A DNA stretch of 64,000 bases. Origin: an uncultured Poribacteria bacterium. GTDB taxonomy: Bacteria; Poribacteria; WGA-4E; WGA-3G. Positions within the stretch are counted from its first letter, which is position 1. The number at the start of each line of letters is the position of its first letter. The position numbers and the translations under genes are program-made. The stretch covers positions 5,013,200 to 5,077,199 of the forward strand of contig OX639973.1 of assembly GCA_951828385.1 (NCBI GenBank). Reading direction: 5' to 3'. Positions 24,693 to 32,963 of the stretch are shown here, one piece after another. The notes under the pieces are model-generated. The model saw only the letters and a program-made list of their open reading frames with translations. It did no database searches and was not told where the DNA came from.

Positions 24693-25475
24693 TTACGAAG
24701 GTAAAGAGGTGTTATTATCCAGATATCGTCTGATATTTCCGTCGCTTTTTTTAATGTCAATGAAACACGCATCACACACATCTTGGAAACGGGTCAGCAC
24801 TTTGCGACTCGTAGCCTTCTCATCCTTGACAATTCCTACCGAACTGAAAGATAGACCCCACTCTTTGAATTGGTACAGCGAGATTGTAGCATCACGCGTT
24901 TTATTATCATTGGCAAGAGCATACACAAAAAGAGGCTCCGGCATCCCATTAATTAGACAATCTACTTTATAATTCGCTTGCGGATCACGATCGCTATCGT
25001 GCCATCCAAACACCATACGCGTCGTGTTCACCTTTTCATGTAAGAGTTCATGGAAATCTTCCATAAATGTGGATTGGACTCGTTCCCTTGACAAATATGA
25101 CACGTCCGTTATCTTGAGAAGAGCTTGAACAAAGTCGTATAGCGCTTCACCGTAATGCACATCCGATACCTCAAGTATTAATTCTCCACTACGATCTTCA
25201 ACTTCAAACATAGAAAGTGCTTTAGAGATAAGTTTCCAGCGTGTACCACTATAAAGCAGTTTCTCATCAATATCGTAGGCGAGGTGCCTGTAGGTATGCG
25301 ATTCGTCGGAGAGCAGCCACCGTTCACTTTCTTTCTTCAGGACAATAACTAATTCATCACCATCCTCGAATTGGAAGGGCGTTAATACCCGGAAACGGTC
25401 TTTACCATCTGCTGAAAGGCTGATCTGTGTTGAGACCTTATTAATAAAGTCTTGTTGTATGGTATTAGCAGACAT
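24693..25475 (-). CDS. DUF1828/DUF1829-type protein
   Basis: A 260-residue soluble protein. The N-terminal half (VLTPFQFEDGDELVIVLKKESERWLLSDESHTYRHLAYD) fits DUF1828, and the C-terminal half (YKVDCLINGMPEPLFVYALANDNKTRDATISLYQFK) fits DUF1829. These families are common in defence and mobile islands, and DUF1829 resembles nuclease-fold scaffolds, but no activity is established to my knowledge. It starts at 25475 after a GGGGGTG site, 12 bases after the stop of the gene at 25488, so the two form an operon. The family call is by recognition of the pattern only. Confidence 0.65.
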   Translation of the reverse strand: MSANTIQQDFINKVSTQISLSADGKDRFRVLTPFQFEDGDELVIVLKKESERWLLSDESHTYRHLAYDIDEKLLYSGTRWKLISKALSMFEVEDRSGELILEVSDVHYGEALYDFVQALLKITDVSYLSRERVQSTFMEDFHELLHEKVNTTRMVFGWHDSDRDPQANYKVDCLINGMPEPLFVYALANDNKTRDATISLYQFKEWGLSFSSVGIVKDEKATSRKVLTRFQDVCDACFIDIKKSDGNIRRYLDNNTSLPS

Positions 25476-25487
25476 TGCTCACACCCC

Positions 25488-25958
25488 CTAAAAAAGTACC
25501 TGTTGCGGCGGTTCTAAAAAATTTGCATCTTCGATTAAGCAGCGAAGGGCACCCTCGTAATTGTTATAACGCTGGGTTTGTACTGCGTAGGTTTCTTCCT
25601 TTGATCCTCTCCGCTGATACCGCTCTGTCGCGTAATGAATATGAAACCCTTCAATTCTTTCTTTTTCAATTTGGTTTCTGTGCCTACCATGCCGTCCATT
25701 GTAGCGGCGGAGTTTAAAATCTTGGTTTGATCTGGGAGGAATAACTACCAAAATGACTGAAAAGTCTAAAGGCATAGCGTCGTCTGGTCTGACAATAATT
25801 CGGAACTCATTCCCATTATCACCTATGACAGTTAATTCTCCCTTCTCTTTATTCGGTCTAATCAATTTACTATACCAATCATCCGGTAAAACCTTGCGTT
25901 CCTGCATAAACCCTTCTATTTCCTGATCTGAATATCTGATTTTTTGAGCGTTTACCAT
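25488..25958 (-). CDS. Unknown small protein upstream of the DUF1828-type gene
   Basis: A 156-residue protein from the ATG at 25958; a TTG further upstream would add 16 hydrophobic residues of doubtful value. It opens KIRYSDQEIEGFMQERKVLPDDWYSKL, has a central beta-rich part (LTVIGDNGNEFRIIVR, LDFSVILVVIPP), and ends with a basic RRYNGRHGRHRNQ...FHIHYATERYQ segment. I recall small proteins of this kind preceding DUF1828 genes, but cannot name the family safely. The short gap suggests co-expression as a two-gene unit, possibly toxin-antitoxin-like or defensive. Confidence 0.6.
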   Translation of the reverse strand: MVNAQKIRYSDQEIEGFMQERKVLPDDWYSKLIRPNKEKGELTVIGDNGNEFRIIVRPDDAMPLDFSVILVVIPPRSNQDFKLRRYNGRHGRHRNQIEKERIEGFHIHYATERYQRRGSKEETYAVQTQRYNNYEGALRCLIEDANFLEPPQQVLF

Positions 25959-26203
25959 AAAAATTAGTCCAATACATACAATACCATACATAATGTGGAA
26001 TGGCAAATAAAAATTGAGTATAAATCAGGAAAGCAGCGGATATAACCTACTTCCCGTGCATAATACGACCTTTAAGAAAATGCTGTTACAACAACTGCCT
26101 CTCACCAAAGATGTTGAATTTACGGGCATTCGGGCGTAAAGCCCAACGCTTTAGCTTTGGGATATAGGTTTCCCGCTAAAGGTGTAATCCCTGTGAAATA
26201 AAT

Positions 26204-26232
26204 TTGACAATGCAGTCAATTTGTAGTATAAT
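26204..26232 (+). promoter_or_regulatory. Consensus sigma-70 promoter for tnpB
   Basis: TTGACA at 26204-26209 and TATAAT at 26227-26232 are both perfect and separated by exactly 17 bases. tnpB starts about 100 bases downstream, leaving a structured leader (ACACAACCAAGCCCGCTGC... with a TTGGTT complement). Confidence 0.8.
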
Positions 26233-26330
26233 GATACTATCGCGTTGGGGACACAACCAAGCCCGCTGCAAGGCGTGTCTGTCCCTAACCTATCTTGGTT
26301 GAAGGTTAAAGACGCGATACGCGATATACC

Positions 26331-27440
26331 GTGAAAACCTACAAATATAAGATTGGCGATCAATCTAATACAATCCGCATTGGCAACTTGCTTGACGATA
26401 TGTGGCAAGTGCATGCATATTTTCATAAGTGGCAAGACCAAAGATACAAAGACGGCTTGCCGTATGCCAACTACGCTGCAATGTGTCAACATGCAAAAGA
26501 TTTGAAACGAACCACACATCCACATTGGAAGTCGTTGCCAAGCCAAGCGATCCAAGCAGAGTTGGAACGCATTGATAATGCGTATCAAAGGTTCTTTAAT
26601 AAACTTGGGGGTAAACCCCATATCAAACCTCGCCATAAGTTTAAGTCTATCACTCTTAAACAAACTGGGTATAAACTCACTAACAACCGTATTACACTCA
26701 CATTTCGCAAGTGGGATAAAGGTAAATGGCGATTTGATAAAGTGCCATATACGTTTCATAAACACCGCCAGTGGCAGGGAACTATCAGTCGTATCACCAT
26801 CAAACGAGACGCTTGCGGGGACTATTGGCTCTGCCTAACAACAACGTACACAGATTTTAGACCGCTGCCAGCAACAGGTGAAAGCGTTGGGGCAGACTTC
26901 GGTATGAAAGACGCATTTTTGACGTTGAACACGGGTGAGAAAATACAACACCCACAACCCCTGAAATCTAACTTGAACAAACTTCGGTCTCTCAACAAAG
27001 AACTTTCTCGTAAAAAGAAAGGTTCTAACGGTTGGTGGTGGTGTGTCAGGCAACTCGCACGTCTGTATCGGAAAATCAGCAACCAACGCAAAGATTTTCA
27101 CTGGCAACTATCAAGCAAACTCTGTAAGAAGTTTGATACGATTATCCTTGAAACGTTGAACCTTGAGGGTATGAAACGCTTGTGGGGACGTAAAGTCTCT
27201 GACCTTGGCTTCTACCAGTTTGTTGAGATAGTGAAATATAAGTGCCAAAAACATAAGCGTGAGTTGCGTCAAGTCGGACAATGGACGGCTACAACGAAAC
27301 CTTGTAGCGATTGCGGTTTTCATAATGAAAGCCTAACTCTGAATGATAGACAGTGGATATGTCCTGAATGTGGTTCCGACCACGATAGAGACATAAACGC
27401 TGCGATAAACATTTTGCGGGCAGGGATAGCCGTCACTTGA
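26331..27440 (+). CDS. tnpB: TnpB, RNA-guided nuclease of IS605-type transposon
   Basis: A 369-residue TnpB, a compact RuvC nuclease of the family ancestral to Cas12, guided by an RNA from the element's right end. Catalytic motifs appear complete: RuvC-I aspartate in GADFGMKDAF near residue 189, RuvC-II glutamate in IILETLNLEGM near 271, and RuvC-III aspartate in DHDRDINAAINI near 351. The zinc ribbon is present as CSDCG and CPECG. The start is GTG at 26331. Family members cut DNA matching the guide next to a short target motif and help keep the element in place. With a perfect promoter and no visible lesion it is probably active. Confidence 0.93.
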   Translation: MKTYKYKIGDQSNTIRIGNLLDDMWQVHAYFHKWQDQRYKDGLPYANYAAMCQHAKDLKRTTHPHWKSLPSQAIQAELERIDNAYQRFFNKLGGKPHIKPRHKFKSITLKQTGYKLTNNRITLTFRKWDKGKWRFDKVPYTFHKHRQWQGTISRITIKRDACGDYWLCLTTTYTDFRPLPATGESVGADFGMKDAFLTLNTGEKIQHPQPLKSNLNKLRSLNKELSRKKKGSNGWWWCVRQLARLYRKISNQRKDFHWQLSSKLCKKFDTIILETLNLEGMKRLWGRKVSDLGFYQFVEIVKYKCQKHKRELRQVGQWTATTKPCSDCGFHNESLTLNDRQWICPECGSDHDRDINAAINILRAGIAVT

Positions 27441-27580
27441 CGATATGCCTTGTATCCACTTCTTTCAGGATACAGGGGAAATGCCCGTCGGTGGAGCGCA
27501 GATAAGACGGTGGACTCTTTGAGAAAACCGCAGTCGCTATGAAACCGAAGCCCACGCCTTTAGGCGTTGGGTGCTATCAC
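27441..27580 (+). ncRNA. Candidate omegaRNA (right-end RNA) of the TnpB element
   Basis: In this family the guide RNA comes from the 3' end of tnpB through the right end, with the guide immediately beyond the element. The 140 bases here hold GTATCC/GGATAC pairing near 27452-27475 and the terminal GCCCACGCC/GGCGTTGGG hairpin, ending GCTATCAC. The guide would then be the flank from about 27581. Boundaries are inferred. Confidence 0.5.
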
Positions 27581-28008
27581 TAACGCCAGTCTTTTATCAC
27601 TCAGCTACGATGGGTAGTAAGCAGAAGCAAAATAGGCTGATTTGTGACTGTGCTGCCCGAACGGGTTAACGAATATATCACGAAAATAGAAAGATTACAA
27701 ATGCTTCCACGTTATTATGGAGACTAAAAACATTGTGCATTCAGACAAAAAATAAATTTGCATTTCAAAATAAAGTATGTTATCATATATAAACAAGTTA
27801 TCTATAAACAGGTTATCATACATAATGTAGCGAACACCCCCTGAAAACCACGAGCTATAGACAGTCTAAATTAACGAACGTTAACCCATAAATTAGCATT
27901 TTATGAACAACCCAAAATCGAACCGCATTCAAAAAACGCCACCGAGCCAATCAAACACTACACGCGTGGCACTTCAGAAAGACACTGACAAAAATTAAAA
28001 TTACCCAA

Positions 28009-28292
28009 TTGTTCACGAAAATTACGGAAATCCAGAATTCAACAACGCCATCAACCCTTGTCCTAACTAAGTTTATGCCCTTTACAGAGCAGAAAAAAGT
28101 ATCATGAACAATTTCATGAACATTAATGAACACCGTACCAAAGAATTCATCACGCACCGCATCGATGACCGCCGCAAACCCGTGTATCAAGCGGGTTTAG
28201 AATCCATAATATCATGAACACCAAAATTGAATAAATACCCAATGTTCGCGAATGTTCATGAAATTCCGTGCCATGTTCACGAAATGTTCATA
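28009..28292. repeat. Cluster of GTTCATGAAC-like sites (operators or iterons)
   Basis: At least eight sites of the form TGTTC(A/G)(T/C)GAA or its complement: 28009, 28101, 28112, 28123, 28210, 28243, 28253, 28272 and 28284, with one more half-site at 27903. All lie in the gene-free AT-rich region 27580-28643. A CAAACCCG/CGGGTTT hairpin (28175-28199) interrupts the cluster. Regular half-palindromes at such density suggest a DNA-binding regulator or replication-type iterons. Confidence 0.6.
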
Positions 28293-28500
28293 ATTTACGC
28301 CTTGAAAACCCATTGTCCACAAAACAACAAAAAATTAACATATAGTTAACTTATATCATTTCTGTGAATAAATCTCTCTTTTGTAGAATAAACTTTTAGT
28401 TTGTTCCGCATCGCCAGACATTTCATGAAAGCCGGTAATGCAATATCATTATCTACAAATGGTATTATTAGTCTGTCAACATTCAAATGAAAGGTAAACC

Positions 28501-28596
28501 TGGTTCGTAGTAGTGCGATTCTGCGGCGTACTCGCCCAAATGCGATCTGCATTATTGCACGTCCTAAAACACAATGAATTGCGCCACTACAAACCA
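28501..28596. repeat. Inverted repeat of the GTTCGTAGTAGTGC family
   Basis: The left arm TGGTTCGTAGTAGTGC and the right arm GCGCCACTACAAACCA are near-complementary ends around a core containing GCGGCGTACTCGCCCAAATG and GATCTGCATTATTGC. It lies 48 bases before the gene at 28644. Confidence 0.7.
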
Positions 28597-28643
28597 TCTG
28601 TCAGTTTATATGTGACAAAGCATTATAATGTTTGGAGGAAACC

Positions 28644-29435
28644 GTGCTGAAACGAAAAGACCTCAAATTCAGACTCGCAAATCGACACAAAGAATTCGCT
28701 ATCATCCAGTTTGCGCAATTCATGAAACCGACCGATGTCGTCACCGCTGTCATGGAACAATTCAAAACCGAACTCGCCGCCGACATAGAAAAATACGGCG
28801 CAGGCGAAATCCGACGCTACCTCTCACACAACTTCTGGACACTCAACCCCAAAAACGGGAAGATGCCCGAAAAATTCAAGGAACTCTTTGAGACACACAA
28901 ACAGTTATACCTCAGTACCTACACCGATAGCTACCTCCGCCACCCCCGAAACGTCGTCAGAGAACTTGACAACCTCTATGAAAAATGTACGGAACAACTT
29001 CAAAACGCCGAGCCAGACAAAACACGACAACTCGTGCCGACAATGCTCAAAATTATCCAGACTGTCAGAAACACGATCGACGCAATCCCATTCGACCTCG
29101 AAAATGAGGAGGGCGAGCTTGAAAAAGTACAAGCCGCAATGGTACTCAATTCGGAAATGGCAATCCCCGATCCGCTTGAGGAGGAAGATGAACAAAAACT
29201 CAAAGAACTGCTTGACACGGATGCGCCTTTTGAAAAAATCCGCAACTTCATTGAATATCTCAGATGCAAAAATCACGACATTTTTTCTGTCATGCCCGTG
29301 CGCGATGATGAACAGGGAAAGCAAGTATTCCTTAGAGGCAGACGCATCGAACTCATAGGATTTGGGCATCCAGAACCTGAAGAAAGACAACCCAATACCG
29401 CTGTCGTCGGTAGCATAACGGAGCACATCGACTAA
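28644..29435 (+). CDS. Unknown protein, possibly DUF2280-like N-terminus
   Basis: A 263-residue cytoplasmic, highly charged helical protein. The N-terminal stretch (HKEFAIIQFAQFMKPTDVVTAVMEQF) loosely recalls the DUF2280 / phage terminase small-subunit helix-turn-helix; I would not rely on it. Residues 190-215 are very acidic (LEEEDEQKLKELLDTD). The start is GTG at 28644, supported by GGAGG at 28634-28638. The gene follows the cluster of palindromic sites and precedes, by 18 bases, a DUF1573 protein with which it is likely co-transcribed. Confidence 0.65.
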   Translation: MLKRKDLKFRLANRHKEFAIIQFAQFMKPTDVVTAVMEQFKTELAADIEKYGAGEIRRYLSHNFWTLNPKNGKMPEKFKELFETHKQLYLSTYTDSYLRHPRNVVRELDNLYEKCTEQLQNAEPDKTRQLVPTMLKIIQTVRNTIDAIPFDLENEEGELEKVQAAMVLNSEMAIPDPLEEEDEQKLKELLDTDAPFEKIRNFIEYLRCKNHDIFSVMPVRDDEQGKQVFLRGRRIELIGFGHPEPEERQPNTAVVGSITEHID

Positions 29436-29453
29436 CGTAGATAAAACCAAACC

Positions 29454-30455
29454 ATGTCCAAACGCGCAATCCTCACATACATCATTATCCCCACACTGCT
29501 GATTTCGGGGTTAATCATCGTCCTCGTCAACAACCCACGAGAATCCGCTACCGAGTTAATCCTTGCACAGCAACACATTGACTTCGGAACCCTCCCAGAA
29601 TGGGAAGGGCCCGCCACACGAACCGTAACCGCACGAAATGTAGGCAAAAACACACTCCGCATCCAAAGCGTTCACACAGGTTGTAGTTACGCAAAAATTA
29701 CGGGACCCGAACAAATCCATCCCGATGAAGCAGCAGCCTTCCACATAAGCATCAACCCAGAAATCCTACCGGAGGCCCAGACTTCAGCAACCGCCACCAT
29801 TTTCACCGATAGTCCGAAGACCTCAAGCGTCGCTTTAACGATTGTCGCCACCGCCAAACGATTTGCGACACTCAACCCGGATGTCTGCGATTTTGGAAAT
29901 ATCCACCCAGAAACGGTGCATCAAAAAGAACTCAAACTCGCTGTGAACGCGCCGCTCAACACATCGGATATCCAACTCCTGCCCTCAAACCATCCGAAAT
30001 TGACATGGGAGATGACACCTGACCCTGACACAGACAACTTTTTTATCACAATTCAACTCGCTCCGCGCAAAGACAGGGGCCCCTTCTCGTCGCTACTCAC
30101 TGTGGCGTTTCCCAACGAACGGACGTTGACACTCCCCGTCACTGCTGAAGTCATAGCACCCGTCACAGCACACCCGCAAACCCTCTCATATCGCGTAGCA
30201 GTGTCAGGCACACAACCGTCGTTAGAATTCACACTCTCCGCTGAAGTCCCCTTTGAGGTGCTGAAAGTTGAAACCCCTGACGCTTTGGATGTTAGTGTTA
30301 TGAATAACACCGGTAAACAGCACCAGAGAAGACTAAAAGTCGTGTGGCGTGTACCAAACTCGCCGGAACCTTTGCGTGAGGAAATCCGAATCCTAACCAC
30401 AGCAGACCCCCTACCCATCCGCATCCCCGTCTACGGTTTCACCCAAAAAGACTAA
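29454..30455 (+). CDS. DUF1573-domain membrane-anchored protein
   Basis: A 333-residue protein with an N-terminal membrane anchor (LTYIIIPTLLISGLIIVLV, residues 7-25), then an immunoglobulin-like DUF1573 domain: IDFGTLPEWEGPATRTVTARNVGKNTLRIQSVHTGCSYAKI. A second beta-sandwich (LNPDVCDFGNIHPETVHQKELKLAV) repeats the plan. DUF1573 proteins are exported and of unknown function, often found in Bacteroidetes and Planctomycetes-type envelopes. It starts 18 bases after the preceding gene. No catalytic motif is visible. Confidence 0.8.
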   Translation: MSKRAILTYIIIPTLLISGLIIVLVNNPRESATELILAQQHIDFGTLPEWEGPATRTVTARNVGKNTLRIQSVHTGCSYAKITGPEQIHPDEAAAFHISINPEILPEAQTSATATIFTDSPKTSSVALTIVATAKRFATLNPDVCDFGNIHPETVHQKELKLAVNAPLNTSDIQLLPSNHPKLTWEMTPDPDTDNFFITIQLAPRKDRGPFSSLLTVAFPNERTLTLPVTAEVIAPVTAHPQTLSYRVAVSGTQPSLEFTLSAEVPFEVLKVETPDALDVSVMNNTGKQHQRRLKVVWRVPNSPEPLREEIRILTTADPLPIRIPVYGFTQKD

Positions 30456-30489
30456 TTAACCCTCGTGGTCTCACCATTTTCAAGTTATC

Positions 30490-30613
30490 GTCAACTTAAG
30501 GGTGAATGTAGTTTGTCGTAGGGCAATTCATTGCCCGTTGGTGACCTGTTCTCACTGCGAAGCAGTGCGCTGAATCGCACTACTACGAACCGACCCTTAA
30601 ATTCAAAGTTGAC
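30490..30613. repeat. Inverted repeat containing the GTAGGGCAATTCATTGCCC hairpin
   Basis: GTCAACTTAAGGGT on the left is answered by ACCCTTAAATTCAAAGTTGAC on the right. The interior has GGGCAATTCATTGCCC and CGCACTACTACGAACC, linking it to the family at 11185 and 60083. Non-coding. Confidence 0.7.
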
Positions 30614-30704
30614 AAAGCACTCCTGTAAGAGCACTATCGAACCTATAGAGTCACCTCCTGACTGCTGACGGCTAATGGCTGACTGCTGACAGCCAAATAA
30701 ACAC

Positions 30705-30734
30705 TTGACAATATCGTGTAAATTGTAGTATTAT
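30705..30734 (+). promoter_or_regulatory. Promoter-like site upstream of the split GIY-YIG-type gene
   Basis: TTGACA at 30705-30710 and TATTAT at 30729-30734, 18 bases apart, precede a TTAGCAAAACC tract and the MITE copy at 30820. It may have served the gene at 31079, now separated by repeats. Confidence 0.5.
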
Positions 30735-30819
30735 TATATAAATGATTTGTAGTCATTGCTATGTTTTATAATGAATTAGTTTTGCGCTTTTTTAGCAAAA
30801 CCTCCAAACAAGAACAATT

Positions 30820-30945
30820 TATAGTGAATCGTAAGAATAAGTAGACATCTTTGTAGCATAAACTTCCAGTTTGTGCCAGTCTGAATGCCTGTCATAGGCA
30901 TTCAGACTGTTTGGAAGTGCCCAATTAATTATAGGTTTTACTATA
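30820..30945. repeat. MITE-like element, TATAGT family, copy 4
   Basis: TATAGTGAATCG to GGTTTTACTATA with both family hairpins conserved. It lies between the promoter-like site at 30705 and the gene at 31079. Confidence 0.85.
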
Positions 30946-30949
30946 GTTA

Positions 30950-31045
30950 TAACCCAAGTCGCTATCTAACGAGTTTTATATATTCAAGCGAGGGACTGGC
31001 ACTTTCCACACTCCAGCGGAGTGTTATATCTATAGAATTGGGTTA
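30950..31045. repeat. Inverted repeat related to the outer arms of the 14326 block
   Basis: TAACCCAA (30950-30957) and TTGGGTTA (31038-31045) bound a core with CACTCCAGCGGAGTG, the same segment that stands beside the left arm at 14310-14324. Right next to the MITE copy at 30820, so two repeat types have stacked here. Confidence 0.6.
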
Positions 31046-31598
31046 CCTACAGAGATGATACTGTGGAGGAAGATTACAATGGGAAAATTTGTTGGATGTC
31101 TCAAAGAACTTGCGGCATTGCTCGGAGTCCCTTCCCAAACTGTTAGTGATGTTGTTTCCGAGTTCGCGGACAAAGAAATAATAGAAAATTATCCTTCCGA
31201 GGAAACAAAGACAGTTGAGGAAATTTCGTTTTCACCTGATTTAAACGCATCTATATTTCGTAAGGTGCGCAGCTCCTACAATATTGATAGTCGTGAAATG
31301 GAGAGTACGCCTATCGAAATCGTTTATATCATGGAACATCGGGATGAAATTCTTTGGAAGGTTGGGAAAAGTGCTCAGGATGTTTACCAAAGAGCAAAAG
31401 CTGTATCCGGTTACGATAGGGGCAGTTTCACACCAGTTTTTTGGGTATATGAACCCAAAAAGCGATCTTATAGAAATTCGGTAATGTCAAATCTGGAAAC
31501 TGTTATGATACAAGCGTGCGAAAAGTATATCATACCAGGTGAGAAAAAACTACTTGAACGTCCTTCAGACATAAGTACCTCGGATTTTGAAAGTCTAC

Positions 31599-32464
31599 GT
31601 AGTGTTTACATTTTTTTGGCAGTAATGAGTACAGCTGCGAAATAGACGAAACCGAGGTAGCGACGGGCGTATTTATCATAACGTGTAGCCACCCGACGAT
31701 ACTGCTTCAACCGATGAAAAAAACGTTCGATAACATTACGAAGTTTATACAAGTCTTTATCATAAGGGCGATCTTCAAGACGGTTCTTCCGGGGACGGAT
31801 CACCGGAACACTTCCTTGATCAACGATCTCTGCTCTCAAAGCATCCGAGTCATAGGCAGCATCGGCAATGACAGCGTCGCAGGTGTAGCCAGCAATCAAC
31901 GCAGGCGCTTGTGTCACATCGTGACGCGCACCTGCCGTCAAGATAAAGCGTAATGGCAGAAAGGTATCACTTACAGCCGCATGGAGTTTCGTGGTAAAGC
32001 CACCATGACTTCGCCCGAGGGCTTCACCGGCTTGTCCTTCATTTTTTTTTTAGGGGCACCGGCTGCAGAGGAATGCGCCCGAATGACCGTTGAATCCACG
32101 AGGAGCGCAGAGATCTCACCGGCATCATGGAAATGTTCATGGAGTTTTTCAAAGACCCCAGCATCACACCATCTGCCGAAACGTCTATAGATAGTATTCC
32201 AATAACCATAAACTTTCGGCAGCGCACGCCAAGTGGCTCCCTGTTTTGTTATCCAGACGATTGCCGAGAGAAAACGTCTACAGTCTTCGGGTTTACCGAC
32301 ATAAACGTTTCCTAACGTTTTCAGAAACGGGTGGATGCTCTGCCAAGCAGCATCACTAATCATCATAGGAAAATCTTGAGTGTTATCTATCTTTTGAGTT
32401 TTCATAGAAAATAGTCTACCAATCCATGCTCAAAATGTCAATAACTTCTAAATGTAAACACTAC
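31599..32464 (-). mobile_element. IS5-family (IS427-like) insertion sequence
   Basis: The 866-bp element has 15-base perfect terminal inverted repeats: GTAGTGTTTACATTT at 31599-31613 and its complement at 32450-32464. CTAC flanks both ends (31595-31598 and 32465-32468), giving a 4-bp target duplication. It carries one transposase in two frames on the minus strand. Confidence 0.9.
31606..32405 (-). CDS. IS5-family transposase made by -1 frameshifting
   Basis: Two overlapping frames make one DDE transposase. The first, from ATG at 32405, runs to 31971 and covers the N-terminal domain (WQSIHPFLKTLGNVYVGKPEDCRRFLSAIVW) and the first aspartate in LLVDSTVIRAHS. The second joins at a run of ten A bases (positions 32042-32051, T on the plus strand). 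Slipping back one base there gives ...NEGQAGEALGRSHGGFTTKLHA, with the second aspartate in VIADAAYDSDALR and the glutamate in NVIERFFHRLKQYRR. It ends at 31606. The A tract is the usual programmed slip site in this group. All catalytic residues are present, so the element is probably mobile. Confidence 0.88.
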
Positions 32465-32963
32465 CTACTTATTGGGAAGCTTTCCTCTCTAAAGCGAGAA
32501 CGTCTTGCTCAACGTATTAAGATGGCGGATGAGTCTATAGTGAGACATGCTTTACTTTGTATTGGAGAGAAGAAGTTGGAAGTTGAATTGGAACGTCAAG
32601 CCGAACAGGAACGCCAAGCCGAATTGGAACGTCAAGCCGAGTTGGAACGCCAAATTTTAGCAAGTCAAGCTGCCGAGAAAGATTTACCTTTCGCTGACCC
32701 GATTGACGAAGAAGATCCCTCCAATTTTGGGCTTGCCCCCTTTAATTCTGAGGGATGGACACCGGCAACTAAAAGATTTTGGGATATGTGGAACAGTCCG
32801 CTTGGAAAAACTATTATCAGACAGATAGGACTTGTCCCGAGACCTGATGGATACAAAGTGGGAAGTACCGAAGAATGGATAGTTTATCGTTCAGATAAGT
32901 TCAGGTAGGTTTATTAATAATTCGCACGCCATTATGATATACAAACTGTAACAAAAATCCTTC

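Larger units (their letters stand above)
26140..27580 (+). mobile_element. IS200/IS605-type element carrying tnpB only
   Basis: The left end has a GCCCAACGCTTTAGCTTTGGG hairpin (26141-26161). The right end has a CCCACGCC-ttta-GGCGTTGGG hairpin (27551-27571) followed by GCTATCAC. Between them lie a strong promoter and tnpB. There is no tnpA transposase, so the element depends on one in trans. The exact cleavage sites are estimated from the hairpins. Confidence 0.8.
31079..32908 (+). pseudogene. GIY-YIG-like gene split by an IS5-family insertion
   Basis: The gene starts at ATG 31079 behind GGAGGA. It runs to 31598, where the insertion element enters, and resumes at 32469 in the same frame after one copy of the CTAC duplication is removed. 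The joined product is about 319 residues. The N-terminal part looks like a winged-helix region. The middle part VYIMEHRDEILWKVGKSAQDVYQRAKAV...NLETVMIQACE resembles a GIY-YIG / T5orf172-type nuclease. The C-terminal part has ERQAE repeats and ends at 32908. The remaining halves are uncorrupted, so the insertion is recent. Function unknown; DNA processing or defence is a guess. Confidence 0.7.

Noticed and set aside
31055-31078. Earlier start for the split GIY-YIG-like gene
   Set aside because: The ATG at 31079 has the GGAGGA site at the right distance; the earlier ATG has none.
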